Assembly (NCBI RefSeq): GCF_002285265.1
Contig: NZ_NSJB01000001.1
Span: 310,001 to 374,000 of the forward strand
Source of the DNA: Vandammella animalimorsus
GTDB lineage: Bacteria > Pseudomonadota > Gammaproteobacteria > Burkholderiales > Burkholderiaceae_C
Length of the DNA: 64,000 nucleotides
Reading direction: 5' to 3'
The position numbers and the translations under genes were made by a program. Below are positions 16,736-24,995 of the stretch, in pieces; within the stretch, counting starts at the first letter, position 1; each line of letters starts with the position of its first letter. Below the pieces are notes generated by a model. The model worked only from the letters and a program-made list of their open reading frames with translations, was not told the DNA's origin and searched no databases.

Positions 16736-17716
16736 CTATAGCCTCGCTATGACTTCCATGGCGCTTTTTTCCTTGCCGGATAACGCCTTCAAGGTTTGCG
16801 AGGCTTGAGCGATGTATTGGAAGTCCTGGCTTTCGCCTGCCTTTTCAAACAACTCGGCCACCTGCTGCCAGAGGCTGGCAATTTCCACAAAGGCTTCATG
16901 CCCGGTCTTCAGTGGCTCAAGCGGCAGCAGCCGGTGGCTTTCGAGCAAAAAATCCCGATAGATGTTTCTGAACAAGGCGCCGCCGGTTCCGGCGCGCTCC
17001 ATCAGCATGGCCGCCGTTTTGAATTCATGCTCGATGTTGTGGCTGGTCTTGAACCATTTTTGGATTTCTGCGCTGGCTTTTGAAATTCCTTTGTAGCCAA
17101 TATTGGTAATGGGCGGGTTCAGGTATTCGCGGGCGTTGTTGCGGATGGCCGCCGGGATGGCTTTTTCAAGCTCGAAATGCTTGCCGGAAGGCCGGAGCGT
17201 GTAATACAGGTGTTTGGATGCCATGAAGCCTTTTTCAGCTCTGGCCCGCGCCAGGCTGTCCAGGCTGGTTTTGACCTGCACGCCTTGTGGCTCGGTATCA
17301 ATCAGGAAGGCATTTTCAGTGTCATAGCCATAGATGGCGACATAATGCCCTGCAAAATGCGCAGCGTTTTTGAAGTATTCAAGATGAAAGCAATCGAGCT
17401 TCAGTCCCACGACATGCCCATCGTCCAGAAGCTGTTTGACATGGCTCCAGGCTTTTTGCGGGGATGAAGTCTCTTTTTCAATCAGTTCAAGCTGGAGGTT
17501 TCTGGCAATGTTTTGCGTCAGGATGCCGGGTTTGACCCGGCCGCCGATGAAGGGGGCGGGCATGGACTTCATCTGCCAGAAAATAAAACCCAGCCCTTCG
17601 CCCAGCCCAAAAAGCATGGGCTCGGACAGCTCAATCCCCAGTTGCCGCAGCAGGGTGCCGGTGGCGGTGGTTTCGCAGTGTTGGCCAATAAAGGGCTGGA
17701 CGTTTTCTATCTTCAT
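16736..17716 (-). CDS. BtrH-like N-terminal domain protein
   Basis: A 326-residue protein resembling the BtrH N-terminal/DUF4872 architecture. Residues 1-140 contain FIGQHCETTATGTLLRQLG with a candidate catalytic Cys14, HFAGHYVAIYGYD with a candidate His, and FLIDTEPQG with an acidic residue: a papain-like acyltransferase layout. The C-terminal half is helical. BtrH transfers an acyl group from a carrier protein during butirosin synthesis; homologues also occur outside antibiotic clusters. No carrier protein or synthetase is encoded nearby, so the substrate is unknown. Codon use is less GC-rich than in flanking core genes, suggesting transfer. Confidence 0.75.
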   Translation of the reverse strand: MKIENVQPFIGQHCETTATGTLLRQLGIELSEPMLFGLGEGLGFIFWQMKSMPAPFIGGRVKPGILTQNIARNLQLELIEKETSSPQKAWSHVKQLLDDGHVVGLKLDCFHLEYFKNAAHFAGHYVAIYGYDTENAFLIDTEPQGVQVKTSLDSLARARAEKGFMASKHLYYTLRPSGKHFELEKAIPAAIRNNAREYLNPPITNIGYKGISKASAEIQKWFKTSHNIEHEFKTAAMLMERAGTGGALFRNIYRDFLLESHRLLPLEPLKTGHEAFVEIASLWQQVAELFEKAGESQDFQYIAQASQTLKALSGKEKSAMEVIARL

Positions 17717-17739
17717 GGTCTTTCCTCCATCGATCTCAA

Positions 17740-18345
17740 TCAGGCGCTCATCTGCTCGGCGCGGGCGAAGGCGGGGCGGGCCAGGTGGCGCTGCATGTAG
17801 GCCAGCAGCAGCGGGTCGGCGGGGATGGCCTGGGCGCGGTGGATCAAGAAGGCCAAAAGGCCGCTGTAATACACGTCCAGCGCGCTGAACTGCTGGCCGA
17901 CGATGTAGTCACGGCCTTGCAGATGGTTTTTCAGCGTGGCGAGCAGGGTGTCGAAATCGCCATAGCCGATGGCGATGCGCTGCTCGGGCGTGTTGTGCAC
18001 GCCGCGCCAGCGGTCGAAGGCGGCGTATTCCAGATGCAGGGCCAGGCACAGCCAGCGGTAATAGGCGCCGCGCTCGGGCGTGCCAGCGGCGGGAATCAGC
18101 TGCTTGTGCGGGTGCAGCTCGGCCAGGTAGCTGAGGATGGCGACGGTTTCGGTAATCACCGCCTCGCCGTGCTTGAGCGCGGGCACCTTGCCCATCGGGT
18201 TGATGGCAAGAAATTCGGGCGTTTTCAGCGCCGCGCCGAGGGCGAGCGGCACCACTTCATAGCGGGCCTCGCATTCTTCCAGCATCCACAGCACGTTGTT
18301 GCCGCGGGAAGGAAAGGCGGTGTAGAGGGTGAGTTGGGCGGACAT
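17740..18345 (-). CDS. Glutathione S-transferase (paralogue 1)
   Basis: A 201-residue cytosolic GST. The thioredoxin-like N-terminal domain (LTLYTAFPSRGNNVLWMLEEC) has the Ser/Arg pair near the glutathione site and the cis-proline motif MGKVPALKHG followed by ITETVAILSYLAE. The helical C-terminal domain ends in YMQRHLARPAFARAEQ. It arose by tandem duplication with the gene at 18530: both share the MSAQLT N-terminus, the INPMGKVPALKHG core and a conserved upstream region. Confidence 0.9.
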   Translation of the reverse strand: MSAQLTLYTAFPSRGNNVLWMLEECEARYEVVPLALGAALKTPEFLAINPMGKVPALKHGEAVITETVAILSYLAELHPHKQLIPAAGTPERGAYYRWLCLALHLEYAAFDRWRGVHNTPEQRIAIGYGDFDTLLATLKNHLQGRDYIVGQQFSALDVYYSGLLAFLIHRAQAIPADPLLLAYMQRHLARPAFARAEQMSA

Positions 18346-18404
18346 GCGCGATCTCCAAAAGGTGGATGGGGGTTGGGCAAGTCAGGCGGCTTGCCCAGCC
18401 TGCA

Positions 18405-18446
18405 CCACTGTAGAGCGGGCGGCTGTCAGTTTCTGTCAGCAGTGTG
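18405..18446. repeat. 42-bp promoter repeat upstream of GST paralogue 1
   Basis: Identical over 42 bp to 19208-19249, at the same distance upstream of the second GST gene. Read toward the gene it contains CTGACAGAAA CTGACAG, a direct repeat with 10-bp period, followed by TACAGT. Just downstream, GGGCAAG and its complement (18373-18396 region) can form a 7-bp leader hairpin that is also present in the second copy. It is probably a shared operator/promoter. Confidence 0.7.
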
Positions 18447-18529
18447 CGGGCGCGACCGGAGGTAACGCAGCAGCGGTCTGCAAGCCCCGCTGCCGGGCTA
18501 CCCAAACGGGCATGGCGCTTGCGCCGCAG

Positions 18530-19144
18530 TCAAGGCTCGGCCAGCAAGGCGTTGTCGATGTCGTCGGCGCGCAAGCCGGCGGGGCGCTGGCTGTGCGCCT
18601 CGACAAAGGCGGTGAAGGCCGGGCGCGGCTCCAGCAGTTTGAATTGCAGATACCAGCCCACATAGGCGGCCACCATCAGGTCGGCGGCGGTGAAAGTCTC
18701 GCCCGCAAGATGGGTGCGGCCTTGCAGTGCGGCCTCCAGGGTGTCGAGCAGGTCTTGCTCAGTGCCGAAACCGGCCGATTCCGGCCTGGGCAGGTTGCCG
18801 CCGCTGGCTTTGGCCATCATCAACTGCTCCAGCGGCGCCATAAAGCTGATCCAGCGGTAATAGCTGCCACGCTCAAAGCTGCCCACCGGCGGGGCAAGTT
18901 TTTTCTCGGGCACAAGATCGGCCAGATACAGGCAAATCGCCGCCACTTCGGTGACCACGGTGTCGCCGTGCTTAAGCGCGGGCACCTTGCCCATGGGGTT
19001 GATGGCGCGGTATTCGGGCGCTTTCATGCTGCCGCCGTATTCCAGCAGCACGGTGTCGTAGGGCAGGCCGGTTTCCTCCAGCATCCAGCGCACGGTGCGC
19101 CCGCGCGACATGGGGTGGGTGTAGAAGGTGAGCTGGGCAGACAT
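18530..19144 (-). CDS. Glutathione S-transferase (paralogue 2)
   Basis: A 204-residue GST paralogous to the neighbouring gene: LTFYTHPMSRGRTVRWMLEETG at the N-terminus, INPMGKVPALKHGDTVVTEVAAICLYLAD for the glutathione site, and a helical domain with YYRWISFMAPLEQLMM and DLMVAAYVGWYLQF. The start at 19144 (MSAQLTF) is preferred over an upstream ATG at 19183, because it aligns with paralogue 1. The two copies have diverged substantially in protein sequence, while their upstream 42 bp have remained identical. Confidence 0.9.
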   Translation of the reverse strand: MSAQLTFYTHPMSRGRTVRWMLEETGLPYDTVLLEYGGSMKAPEYRAINPMGKVPALKHGDTVVTEVAAICLYLADLVPEKKLAPPVGSFERGSYYRWISFMAPLEQLMMAKASGGNLPRPESAGFGTEQDLLDTLEAALQGRTHLAGETFTAADLMVAAYVGWYLQFKLLEPRPAFTAFVEAHSQRPAGLRADDIDNALLAEP

Positions 19145-19207
19145 GGGCGATCTCCAGAAAGTGAACAGGATGGGGCTGGGCAAGTCAGGCGGCTTGCCCG
19201 GCCTGCG

Positions 19208-19249
19208 CCACTGTAGAGCGGGCGGCTGTCAGTTTCTGTCAGCAGTGTG
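19208..19249. repeat. 42-bp promoter repeat upstream of GST paralogue 2
   Basis: Second copy of the element at 18405-18446, 42 of 42 bases identical, including the 10-bp-phased CTGACAG direct repeat. Sequence conservation far above that of the coding regions implies either recent gene conversion or functional constraint as a regulator site. Confidence 0.7.
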
Positions 19250-19548
19250 AGGGGGGCGAGCAACATGCCTGCCGTGGGCCGCTTGCGGCCAAAAATGCAG
19301 CCAATCCGCAGGTTTTTCATTGTCCGTGGGCACATCGCTGTACAACGCGCCCAACAACGCCCACCTGGCCGGGCAATGCCTGGCACGCGCCGGCCAAACA
19401 GAAGACAGGCAGGAGGCCACAATGGATGTGCTGAGCGCCTTGGTGCATGGGGCCGAAGGGTTTGCCGGCATGGGCGGTGTGCTGGCGCCGGCCAGTGCTG
19501 CGCGCAGCGGGCCAAAAACTGCCATCCCAACCCCAAGTGGTTGATACA

Positions 19549-19952
19549 TCTACCTTTCGTCAAGTTGGTGGAGCCACAGGCGTCAATGCTGGGCAAGCAG
19601 CGGATGCGGCATATGAGGCGATTCGCGCGAGTAAGATTGATGTAATTCAAATTTCTCGCAACACCGGCCTTAAAATAGAAAACATTCAAAAATAAAGAGC
19701 CGCCTGTTTTGTGAAAAGCACTTGCTTGATCGTTATGAAAAACTGGGTATTAGGGCGGAAATGAGGAGATTTGATTCCAGTGAAGAAATAGCAAATGCAT
19801 GGGGCAGATTGGTTAAGGGTGATTGTGCTCATAAAGATATTCAACTTTTGAAGCATGAGATTGCAGAGGCATGGCATATGAGGCATCACGGTCCAATTTA
19901 TAATAATGCGCATAATGCGGCCTCCAAAAATTTTCCTTCCCCGTTGGAGTGA
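19549..19952 (+). pseudogene. Polymorphic-toxin-like C-terminal domain, frameshifted remnant
   Basis: Frame one encodes VVDTSTFRQVGGATGVNAGQ and on to DVIQISRNTGLKIENIQK, then a TAA at 19693. Frame two continues the same kind of sequence as IKSRLFCEKHLLDRYEKLG, MRRFDSSEEIANAWGRLVKG and LLKHEIAEAWHMRHHGP, ending in ASKNFPSPLE. Restoring one A in the five-A run at 19688-19692 joins them. Such modules form the variable tips of RHS or hemagglutinin-type toxins. No large toxin body precedes it: 19257-19548 holds only a GC-rich stretch without convincing coding potential. The region is markedly more AT-rich than its surroundings. The next gene is placed where an immunity gene would be. Confidence 0.6.
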
Positions 19953-19955
19953 ATT

Positions 19956-20288
19956 ATGAATTTCGTCAATGATGAAGGTATTTATAAGGTCTCTCGAATC
20001 AGTGGTCCATTGCATAACTACCTTGGATTGTTTTTTTCTGACGTGCCTGTAGCAGATGTGGATGTGGTGGCTATCAAACTGGATGCAAAAGAACCTGCGC
20101 GGCTGCGGAGCAAGGAAGTGCTCAAACAGGTGCTGGCCGCTGCGGAACACAGCAGTCGCGTACTGTCCAGGCCCTATAACATCAAGAAGGTGGAGTTTGT
20201 CAGCGGCGACTCATTGCCTGAGGAAATATATTTCCATTTGACCCAAGCCATTATCGAGCGTCTGCACACAGAAGGGGAAAATTTTTAG
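19956..20288 (+). CDS. Putative immunity protein for the adjacent toxin remnant
   Basis: A 110-residue soluble protein (MNFVNDEGIYKVSRISGPLH, NYLGLFFSDVPVADVDVVAI, then SKEVLKQVLAAAEHSSRVL and a C-terminal helix). I do not recognise a family. It starts 4 bp after the stop of the toxin-like remnant, on the same strand and with the same AT-rich composition, the usual arrangement for a cognate immunity gene. The reading frame is intact although the toxin is broken. Immunity function is inference from position only. Confidence 0.6.
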   Translation: MNFVNDEGIYKVSRISGPLHNYLGLFFSDVPVADVDVVAIKLDAKEPARLRSKEVLKQVLAAAEHSSRVLSRPYNIKKVEFVSGDSLPEEIYFHLTQAIIERLHTEGENF

Positions 20289-20376
20289 CCGCAGAAGCGC
20301 AACCGCCCCGGCCAACAGCCTGGGGCAGAAAATGGTCAATGGCCGGCTGGGCTGGATTTTTAACCGGATGGGAATC

Positions 20377-20766
20377 ATGGCAAACAAACAACGTTCATCT
20401 GATAAAAAGAAGCGCCTTCACTCCAGAGACATGGAAGAGATCGCGCGCCTGGCGACGCGGGAGGCGCTTAAAGATTACGTGTGGCCGCTGACGCCGGAAG
20501 ACGAAAAAAATCTGACATTAGGCGTTTTTGGATCTCCTGATGACCGAGATCACCAAACATTCATGCTGTATATATCAGCCGATCCGCCTGAGAATGCCAT
20601 CGTCCTGACGCAAGCCAAGGTCAACGCCCTCACGGGCGAAGTGCAGGTCAAGGTTTTTCTGCCGCGCCGCCCCGATGCGCCGCCGCTTTCGGATCCCTCC
20701 GTCCAGCAGCTGGCGCCGGGGGATACGTGGAAGACTTGGCTCAGCGAAAGAGGCGACAAAGCATAA
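20377..20766 (+). CDS. Hypothetical protein, possible accessory immunity gene
   Basis: A 129-residue protein with a basic N-terminus (MANKQRSSDKKKRLHSRD), an EIARLATREALKDYVWPLTPEDE segment, and a beta-rich remainder (FMLYISADPPENAIVLTQAK, EVQVKVFLPRRPDAPP). No family is recognised. It follows the putative immunity gene by about 90 bp on the same strand and may belong to the same toxin-associated cassette. The start at 20377 is uncertain; in-frame ATG codons also occur at 20332 and 20368. Confidence 0.55.
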   Translation: MANKQRSSDKKKRLHSRDMEEIARLATREALKDYVWPLTPEDEKNLTLGVFGSPDDRDHQTFMLYISADPPENAIVLTQAKVNALTGEVQVKVFLPRRPDAPPLSDPSVQQLAPGDTWKTWLSERGDKA

Positions 20767-20925
20767 GGTGCTGAAGGCGGCGGGTGGCCCGGTAGGGCTG
20801 TTCACAGACGGGGGCGTGGCTGACCCAAAAACAGAACCATCATCTTGGATGAATGCTCTGCGTGTCGTGAAAATGCGCTGGGTGATGTCTGCTTTCATGC
20901 GCCCCTTTACCTGCCAACAACCGCC

Positions 20926-21579
20926 ATGCTGTTTGACGAAGATTGCCCGCCCACGCCCGCCTCGCAAGCCCTGCGAGCTTGGCACGCCACGCTGATTGAG
21001 GCCGCACGCAACGGCGTGCGGCCCGACCAGGGCGTGTTCACCCAAGCCATGCCCCCGCTGGCGGCCAGCGCACGCGTGCATGACTTCCGCGCGGCAGAGT
21101 GGAAGATTTTCGACACTGCCGGAGAGATTCACGCCCGGGAACAGGACCACTGGAGCGCCTGGGCGTTCTTCTCGCCTGAGCAGGCCCATTGCGCGCTGCT
21201 GTTTGCGGGCCCCGATGCGTGGGAAGGTGGCGCAGTGGTGTGGGTGGATGGCGAATCGGTGCCCGTGCCGCGCGCGGTGGATGGCAGTAGCCGCCTGGAT
21301 GACTGGGGCTGGTGGCTGAGCGAACGCTATTTTGCGGCGTGGCTGGGGGGCTTTCACCAGCACCCGCATGCCCGCATCTGTATTGATGCCTTTGGCTTGG
21401 GCAATATCCGTGGCCACTGGGTCTATGACGTGCAGACCCGCACGGCGCAGTGCATCATTCCAGATGATGCGCAGGCTTGGGAGACGCCCAGGTTACAAAT
21501 CGTGGGCAACGATTTGGTGATCTATGCCGACTTGGAAGACATGCGTGCAGGCCGCGAGGCCCGCCGGGTGCGGCTTTGA
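20926..21579 (+). CDS. Hypothetical protein, island cargo
   Basis: A 217-residue protein of unknown family. It has a tryptophan-rich middle (DHWSAWAFFSPEQAHCALLF, DDWGWWLSERYFAAWLGGFH), a HPHARICIDAFGLGNIRGHW strand and a C-terminal VGNDLVIYADLEDMRAG segment. The frame is open from just after a TGA at 20819 and reads IILDECSACRENALGD before the ATG at 20926, so a TTG start at 20845 is possible. The 20767-20844 stretch before it shows no other gene. Position suggests it closes the accessory island. Confidence 0.55.
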   Translation: MLFDEDCPPTPASQALRAWHATLIEAARNGVRPDQGVFTQAMPPLAASARVHDFRAAEWKIFDTAGEIHAREQDHWSAWAFFSPEQAHCALLFAGPDAWEGGAVVWVDGESVPVPRAVDGSSRLDDWGWWLSERYFAAWLGGFHQHPHARICIDAFGLGNIRGHWVYDVQTRTAQCIIPDDAQAWETPRLQIVGNDLVIYADLEDMRAGREARRVRL

Positions 21580-21676
21580 GCCGCGGCGCACTTGGGTGGC
21601 TGCGGCGCCGGGCGGCTGCCCCGCTTGCGGTGGCTGAAGATGCCCTGGGGGCGATGCCTTTTCAGTTGGTCAAGCC

Positions 21677-22159
21677 TCACGCCAGCGCGCCCTCCAGCCG
21701 CAGCAAAAAGGTCTTGACCGGCAGGCCGCCGCCGAAGCCGACCAGCGAGCCGTTAGCGCCGATCACGCGGTGGCAGGGCACGACGATGGACAGCGGGTTG
21801 CGGCCATTGGCGGCGCCGACGGCGCGCATCGCCTTGGGTTGGCCGATGGCGGTGGCCAGTTGCGCATAGCTGCGGGTTTGCCCATAGGGGATGGCGCGCA
21901 GCGCCTGCCAGACGCGCTGCTGGAAATCCGTGCCCTGCGGCGCCAGCGGCAAATCGAACACGCGGCGCTGGCCGGCGAAGTATTCGCCGAGCTGCCGGGC
22001 GGCTTCGCTCAGCAACGGGTGCGGGCTTTCCTGCCAATGGGTATCGCGTTTGACCGGGTGGCGGCCTTGCGGGAACTCGATGGCGTGCAGGCCCTCGTCA
22101 CTGGCGGCGATCAGCAGGCGGCCAACCGGGCTGTCGATGGTTTGGTGAAAGATGGTCAT
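21677..22159 (-). CDS. ogt: Methylated-DNA-protein cysteine methyltransferase
   Basis: Suicide repair of O6-methylguanine in DNA. The 160-residue protein has the acceptor motif IVVPCHRVIG (acceptor Cys near residue 128), the preceding FQQRVWQALRAIPYGQTRSYAQLATAIGQPKAMRAVGAANGRNP helix-turn-helix with Arg finger, shown here by its blocks, and the C-terminal GFGGGLPVKTFLLRLEG. Length is typical of Ogt, lacking the Ada regulatory domain. It is divergent from the GNAT gene with a 99-bp gap. Confidence 0.93.
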   Translation of the reverse strand: MTIFHQTIDSPVGRLLIAASDEGLHAIEFPQGRHPVKRDTHWQESPHPLLSEAARQLGEYFAGQRRVFDLPLAPQGTDFQQRVWQALRAIPYGQTRSYAQLATAIGQPKAMRAVGAANGRNPLSIVVPCHRVIGANGSLVGFGGGLPVKTFLLRLEGALA

Positions 22160-22258
22160 GGCAGGTCGCGCTTAGGGCTGCTGGAATGGGGCGTGGCTAT
22201 CGTGTCATCCTTGTTATCACACCGTTTTGCCGTTTTCCAGCTATCCAAAGAGAACGTG

Positions 22259-22747
22259 ATGCCACTTGTCATGCGCAAATTCAGCGCGGCCGACTTTGCC
22301 GATTACTTCCGCCTGGTGGGCAATGCCCAGGTGATGGCGATGATTACCGAGCGTGCCTTGCCCGAGGATGAGGCGCGCGCCGAATACGCCAAACTGCTGG
22401 AAAACAATGGCTGGCACCCGGCGTTTGGTCATTTCAAGCTGTTTGATGAAAACGGGGCGTTTCTGGGGCTGGGCAAATTGGCGCTGGAACGCCCCGATGG
22501 CCGTGCGGCGGAGCTGGGCTACATGCTGCTGCCCGAATACTGGGGGCAAGGTATTGGCAACCGCGTGGCTGCGCAGTTGCTGGCCGTGGCGAACGCACAG
22601 GCGCCCCGGCTTGAACGCCTGTTCGCCATCATCGACCCGGCCAACATCGCCTCGCGCAAGATTCTCCTCAGGCATGGCTTTGTCCATCAGGCGTTTCAAG
22701 ACTTCGACGGTCTGCCGGGCGAGGTGCTGCAACGGACGCTGGGCTAG
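22259..22747 (+). CDS. GNAT-family N-acetyltransferase
   Basis: A 162-residue GNAT with the RimJ/RimL-like layout: RKFSAADFADYFRLVGNAQVMAMIT at the N-terminus, a GLGKLALERPDGRAAELGYMLLPEYWGQGIGNRVAAQLL region carrying the acetyl-CoA pyrophosphate loop (WGQGIG), and DPANIASRKILLRHGFVHQ near the end. It acetylates a protein N-terminus or a small amine; the substrate cannot be told. The start at 22259 is used; an in-frame ATG at 22271 is equally possible. Confidence 0.85.
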   Translation: MPLVMRKFSAADFADYFRLVGNAQVMAMITERALPEDEARAEYAKLLENNGWHPAFGHFKLFDENGAFLGLGKLALERPDGRAAELGYMLLPEYWGQGIGNRVAAQLLAVANAQAPRLERLFAIIDPANIASRKILLRHGFVHQAFQDFDGLPGEVLQRTLG

Positions 22748-22793
22748 CCGGTGGCTGCCCTGGCCGCGAGCCGTTCCGATGTCCGCGGCAGAT

Positions 22794-23489
22794 TCAATCC
22801 AGTGCAATGCCCTGCTCAATGCTCCAGCGGCGCAGCAGGCTGGGGCGGCGTTCGGGGTAGCGCTGGCCGGTGTCGGCAAGATGCTGCACGCGGTCGGCGC
22901 GGAAGTGGCGAAAGTCCTGTCGCAGCTCGCACCAGGCGGCAATCAGCCGGGTTTCATTGAAAAAGGCCATGGCGAACGGCCAGATGCGGCGCTGGCTGGG
23001 GGCATCTTCGGCATCGCGGTAGTCCAGTTGCAGGATGTGCTCGTGGCGAATCGCCTGGCGCAGCGTCGGCAGCCACGGTTCAGTCAATGGTGCGTCGCAG
23101 CGGCCGGGGACGAACAGGCCGCTGGTTTCCACTTGCAGCCGCAGCTCGCTGGGCAGCACGCCGGTGATGCGCCGCAGCGCCTGGTCGGCGGCCTCGGCCA
23201 GCGCCGGATCGGCGGATTGGCTGGCCACCCAGCGCGCGCCCAGCACCAGGGCTTCCAGCTCGTCGGCGCTGAACATCAGCGGCGGCAGGGTGAAGCCCGG
23301 GCGCAGCAGGTAGCCGATGCCGGGCTCGCCCTCAATGGCTGCGCCTTCGCCGCGCAGGCTGGCGATGTCGCGGTACAGCGTGCGCAGGCTGATGCCGAGC
23401 GCCTCGGCCAGCTGCTGGCCGGGCATCGGCGTGCGGCGGGCGCGCAGCAGTTCCAGCAATTGCAGCAGGCGGTGGGCGCGGGTGGTCAT
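22794..23489 (-). CDS. YafY-type HTH/WYL-domain transcriptional regulator
   Basis: A 231-residue regulator. The N-terminal DeoR-like helix-turn-helix reads LLQLLELLRARRTPMPGQQLAEALGISLRTLYRDIASLRGEGA, abbreviated to the key GISLRTLYRDIASL element. The C-terminal half has the WYL-type HILQLDYRDAEDAPSQRRIWPFAMAFFNETRLIAAWCELR pattern, here as IWPFAMAF and LIAAWCELR. WYL proteins respond to nucleic acids or metabolites. It is divergent from moeB with a 112-bp gap. The start at 23489 precedes the conserved TTRAHRLLQ. Confidence 0.88.
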   Translation of the reverse strand: MTTRAHRLLQLLELLRARRTPMPGQQLAEALGISLRTLYRDIASLRGEGAAIEGEPGIGYLLRPGFTLPPLMFSADELEALVLGARWVASQSADPALAEAADQALRRITGVLPSELRLQVETSGLFVPGRCDAPLTEPWLPTLRQAIRHEHILQLDYRDAEDAPSQRRIWPFAMAFFNETRLIAAWCELRQDFRHFRADRVQHLADTGQRYPERRPSLLRRWSIEQGIALD

Positions 23490-23601
23490 GGTGTGTGTCT
23501 TGTCTCGGGATGGTGGGCCCGCACCGCTGCGGCACAATGGCCGGTTTTTGGCGTTGGCGCGCTGTGTGCTGCTGGCGCGGTCTGGATGCGGGTGGCTTTG
23601 A

Positions 23602-24366
23602 ATGAATGACGACCAGTTGCTGCGCTATGCGCGGCACATTCTGCTCGATGAGATCGACATCGCGGGCCAGCAGCGCCTGCTGCAGGCCACGGCGCTGGTG
23701 GTGGGCTGCGGTGGCCTGGGCCATGCAGCGGCGGCGTATCTGGCAGCGGCGGGGGTTGGGCGGCTGTGGCTGGCCGATGACGATGTGGTGGAGGCCTCGA
23801 ACCTGCAGCGCCAAGTGTTTTTCACGCCGGGCGACTTGGGCCAGCCCAAGGCGCAGGTGCTGGCGCAGCGCCTGGCGGCGCAGAACCCGGACATTGCCGT
23901 GCGCGCGCTGGTGCAGCGGCTCGATGGGCCGCAGTTGCAGCAGCTGCTGGGCGATTGCGATGTGGTGCTCGATTGCAGCGACAACTTTGCCACGCGCCAT
24001 GCCATCAACCAGGCCAGCGTGGCCACGCGCACGCCGCTGGTGCTGGGGGCGGCCACGCGCTTTGAAGGGCAGCTCAGTGTGTTCGACCCGCGCCGCGCAG
24101 ATTCGCCGTGCTATGCCTGCCTGTTCCCGCCGGGGCAGGCGGGCGACGGGGCCTGTGCGGTGTTTGGCGTGTTTGCGCCGCTGGTGGGCATGGTGGGCAC
24201 GGCGCAGGCCAGCGAGGCGCTGAAGCTGTTGCTGGGCCTGGGCGGCGCGCCGTGCGGGCAGCTGCTGCTGTTCAATGCGCTGGCGCCAGCGCCGCAAGCC
24301 TGGGCCTTGGCGCGCGACCCGCATTGCGCCGTGTGTGGCGCGGCACAGGGCAATGACAGGCCCTGA
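23602..24366 (+). CDS. moeB: Molybdopterin-synthase adenylyltransferase (MoeB/ThiF family)
   Basis: ATP-dependent adenylation of the C-terminus of the sulfur carrier MoaD (or ThiS). The 254-residue E1-like protein has the nucleotide motif VVGCGGLGHAAAAYLAAAGVG, the DDDVVEASNLQRQ ATP-contact segment, DCSDNFATRHAIN with the catalytic Asp, and two zinc CxxC pairs (CYAC and CAVC). The neighbouring moaC and modABC support a molybdenum cofactor role over thiamine. No rhodanese domain is attached. It is convergent with moaC. Confidence 0.9.
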   Translation: MNDDQLLRYARHILLDEIDIAGQQRLLQATALVVGCGGLGHAAAAYLAAAGVGRLWLADDDVVEASNLQRQVFFTPGDLGQPKAQVLAQRLAAQNPDIAVRALVQRLDGPQLQQLLGDCDVVLDCSDNFATRHAINQASVATRTPLVLGAATRFEGQLSVFDPRRADSPCYACLFPPGQAGDGACAVFGVFAPLVGMVGTAQASEALKLLLGLGGAPCGQLLLFNALAPAPQAWALARDPHCAVCGAAQGNDRP

Positions 24367-24377
24367 ATGACAGGCGC

Positions 24378-24917
24378 TCAGTCTTTGGCCGGGCGCTGCC
24401 AGGGCCCGCTTTTGCCGCCCTCCTTGCTGAGCAGGCCGATGTGCTCGATTTCCATGCCCTTGTCCAGGGCCTTGAGCATGTCGTAGATGGTCAGCAGGCC
24501 GATGGCTGCGCCGGTCAGCGCTTCCATTTCCACGCCGGTTGGGCCCCGCGTCTGTGCGCAGACTTCGATGTGCACGCGCAGCGCGGCGGCATCGAGGCGG
24601 AAGTCCACGCGCAGGTGGCTCAGCGGCAGTGGGTGGCACAGCGGGATCAGGCCGCTGGTTTGCTTGGCGCCCTGGATGGCGGCGATGCGGGCCACGCCCA
24701 GCACGTCGCCCTTGGGGCTGCGCCCGGCGGCGGGGTCTTGCAATGCGGCAAAGCCAGCGGCCGAGAGGCGGATGCTGCCGCAGGCCACGGCCTTGCGCTG
24801 CGTGGCGGGCTTGGCGCCCACGTCCACCATCCAGGCCTGGCCCTGGGCGTCGAAGTGGCTGAGGGCGGCGGCGCTGGCCGGGCTGTCGTTGTGGGGCTGT
24901 TCGGGGCGATGGGGCAT
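24378..24917 (-). CDS. moaC: Cyclic pyranopterin monophosphate synthase MoaC
   Basis: Second enzyme of molybdenum cofactor synthesis, rearranging the MoaA product to cyclic pyranopterin monophosphate. The 179-residue protein contains TSGLIPLCHPLPLSHLRVDF, GVEMEALTGAAIGLLTIYDMLKALDKGME (with the catalytic Lys/Asp region) and the ending LLSKEGGKSG. A roughly 20-residue low-complexity N-terminus precedes the conserved LSHFDAQGQAWMVDV. The start is at 24917. It is convergent with moeB, 11 bp apart. Confidence 0.95.
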   Translation of the reverse strand: MPHRPEQPHNDSPASAAALSHFDAQGQAWMVDVGAKPATQRKAVACGSIRLSAAGFAALQDPAAGRSPKGDVLGVARIAAIQGAKQTSGLIPLCHPLPLSHLRVDFRLDAAALRVHIEVCAQTRGPTGVEMEALTGAAIGLLTIYDMLKALDKGMEIEHIGLLSKEGGKSGPWQRPAKD

Positions 24918-24995
24918 GGGGCCGCATGGTAGCGGCAAATGAGAGGGAAATGAGCGGCAAATGGGCTGCGGCGTGGGCGGCGTTTGCCCTGCAGT

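Noticed and set aside
19320-19544. A small gene upstream of the toxin remnant
   Set aside because: The frame is open but its start lacks a ribosome site and the protein shows no recognisable pattern; it may be a scrambled remnant.
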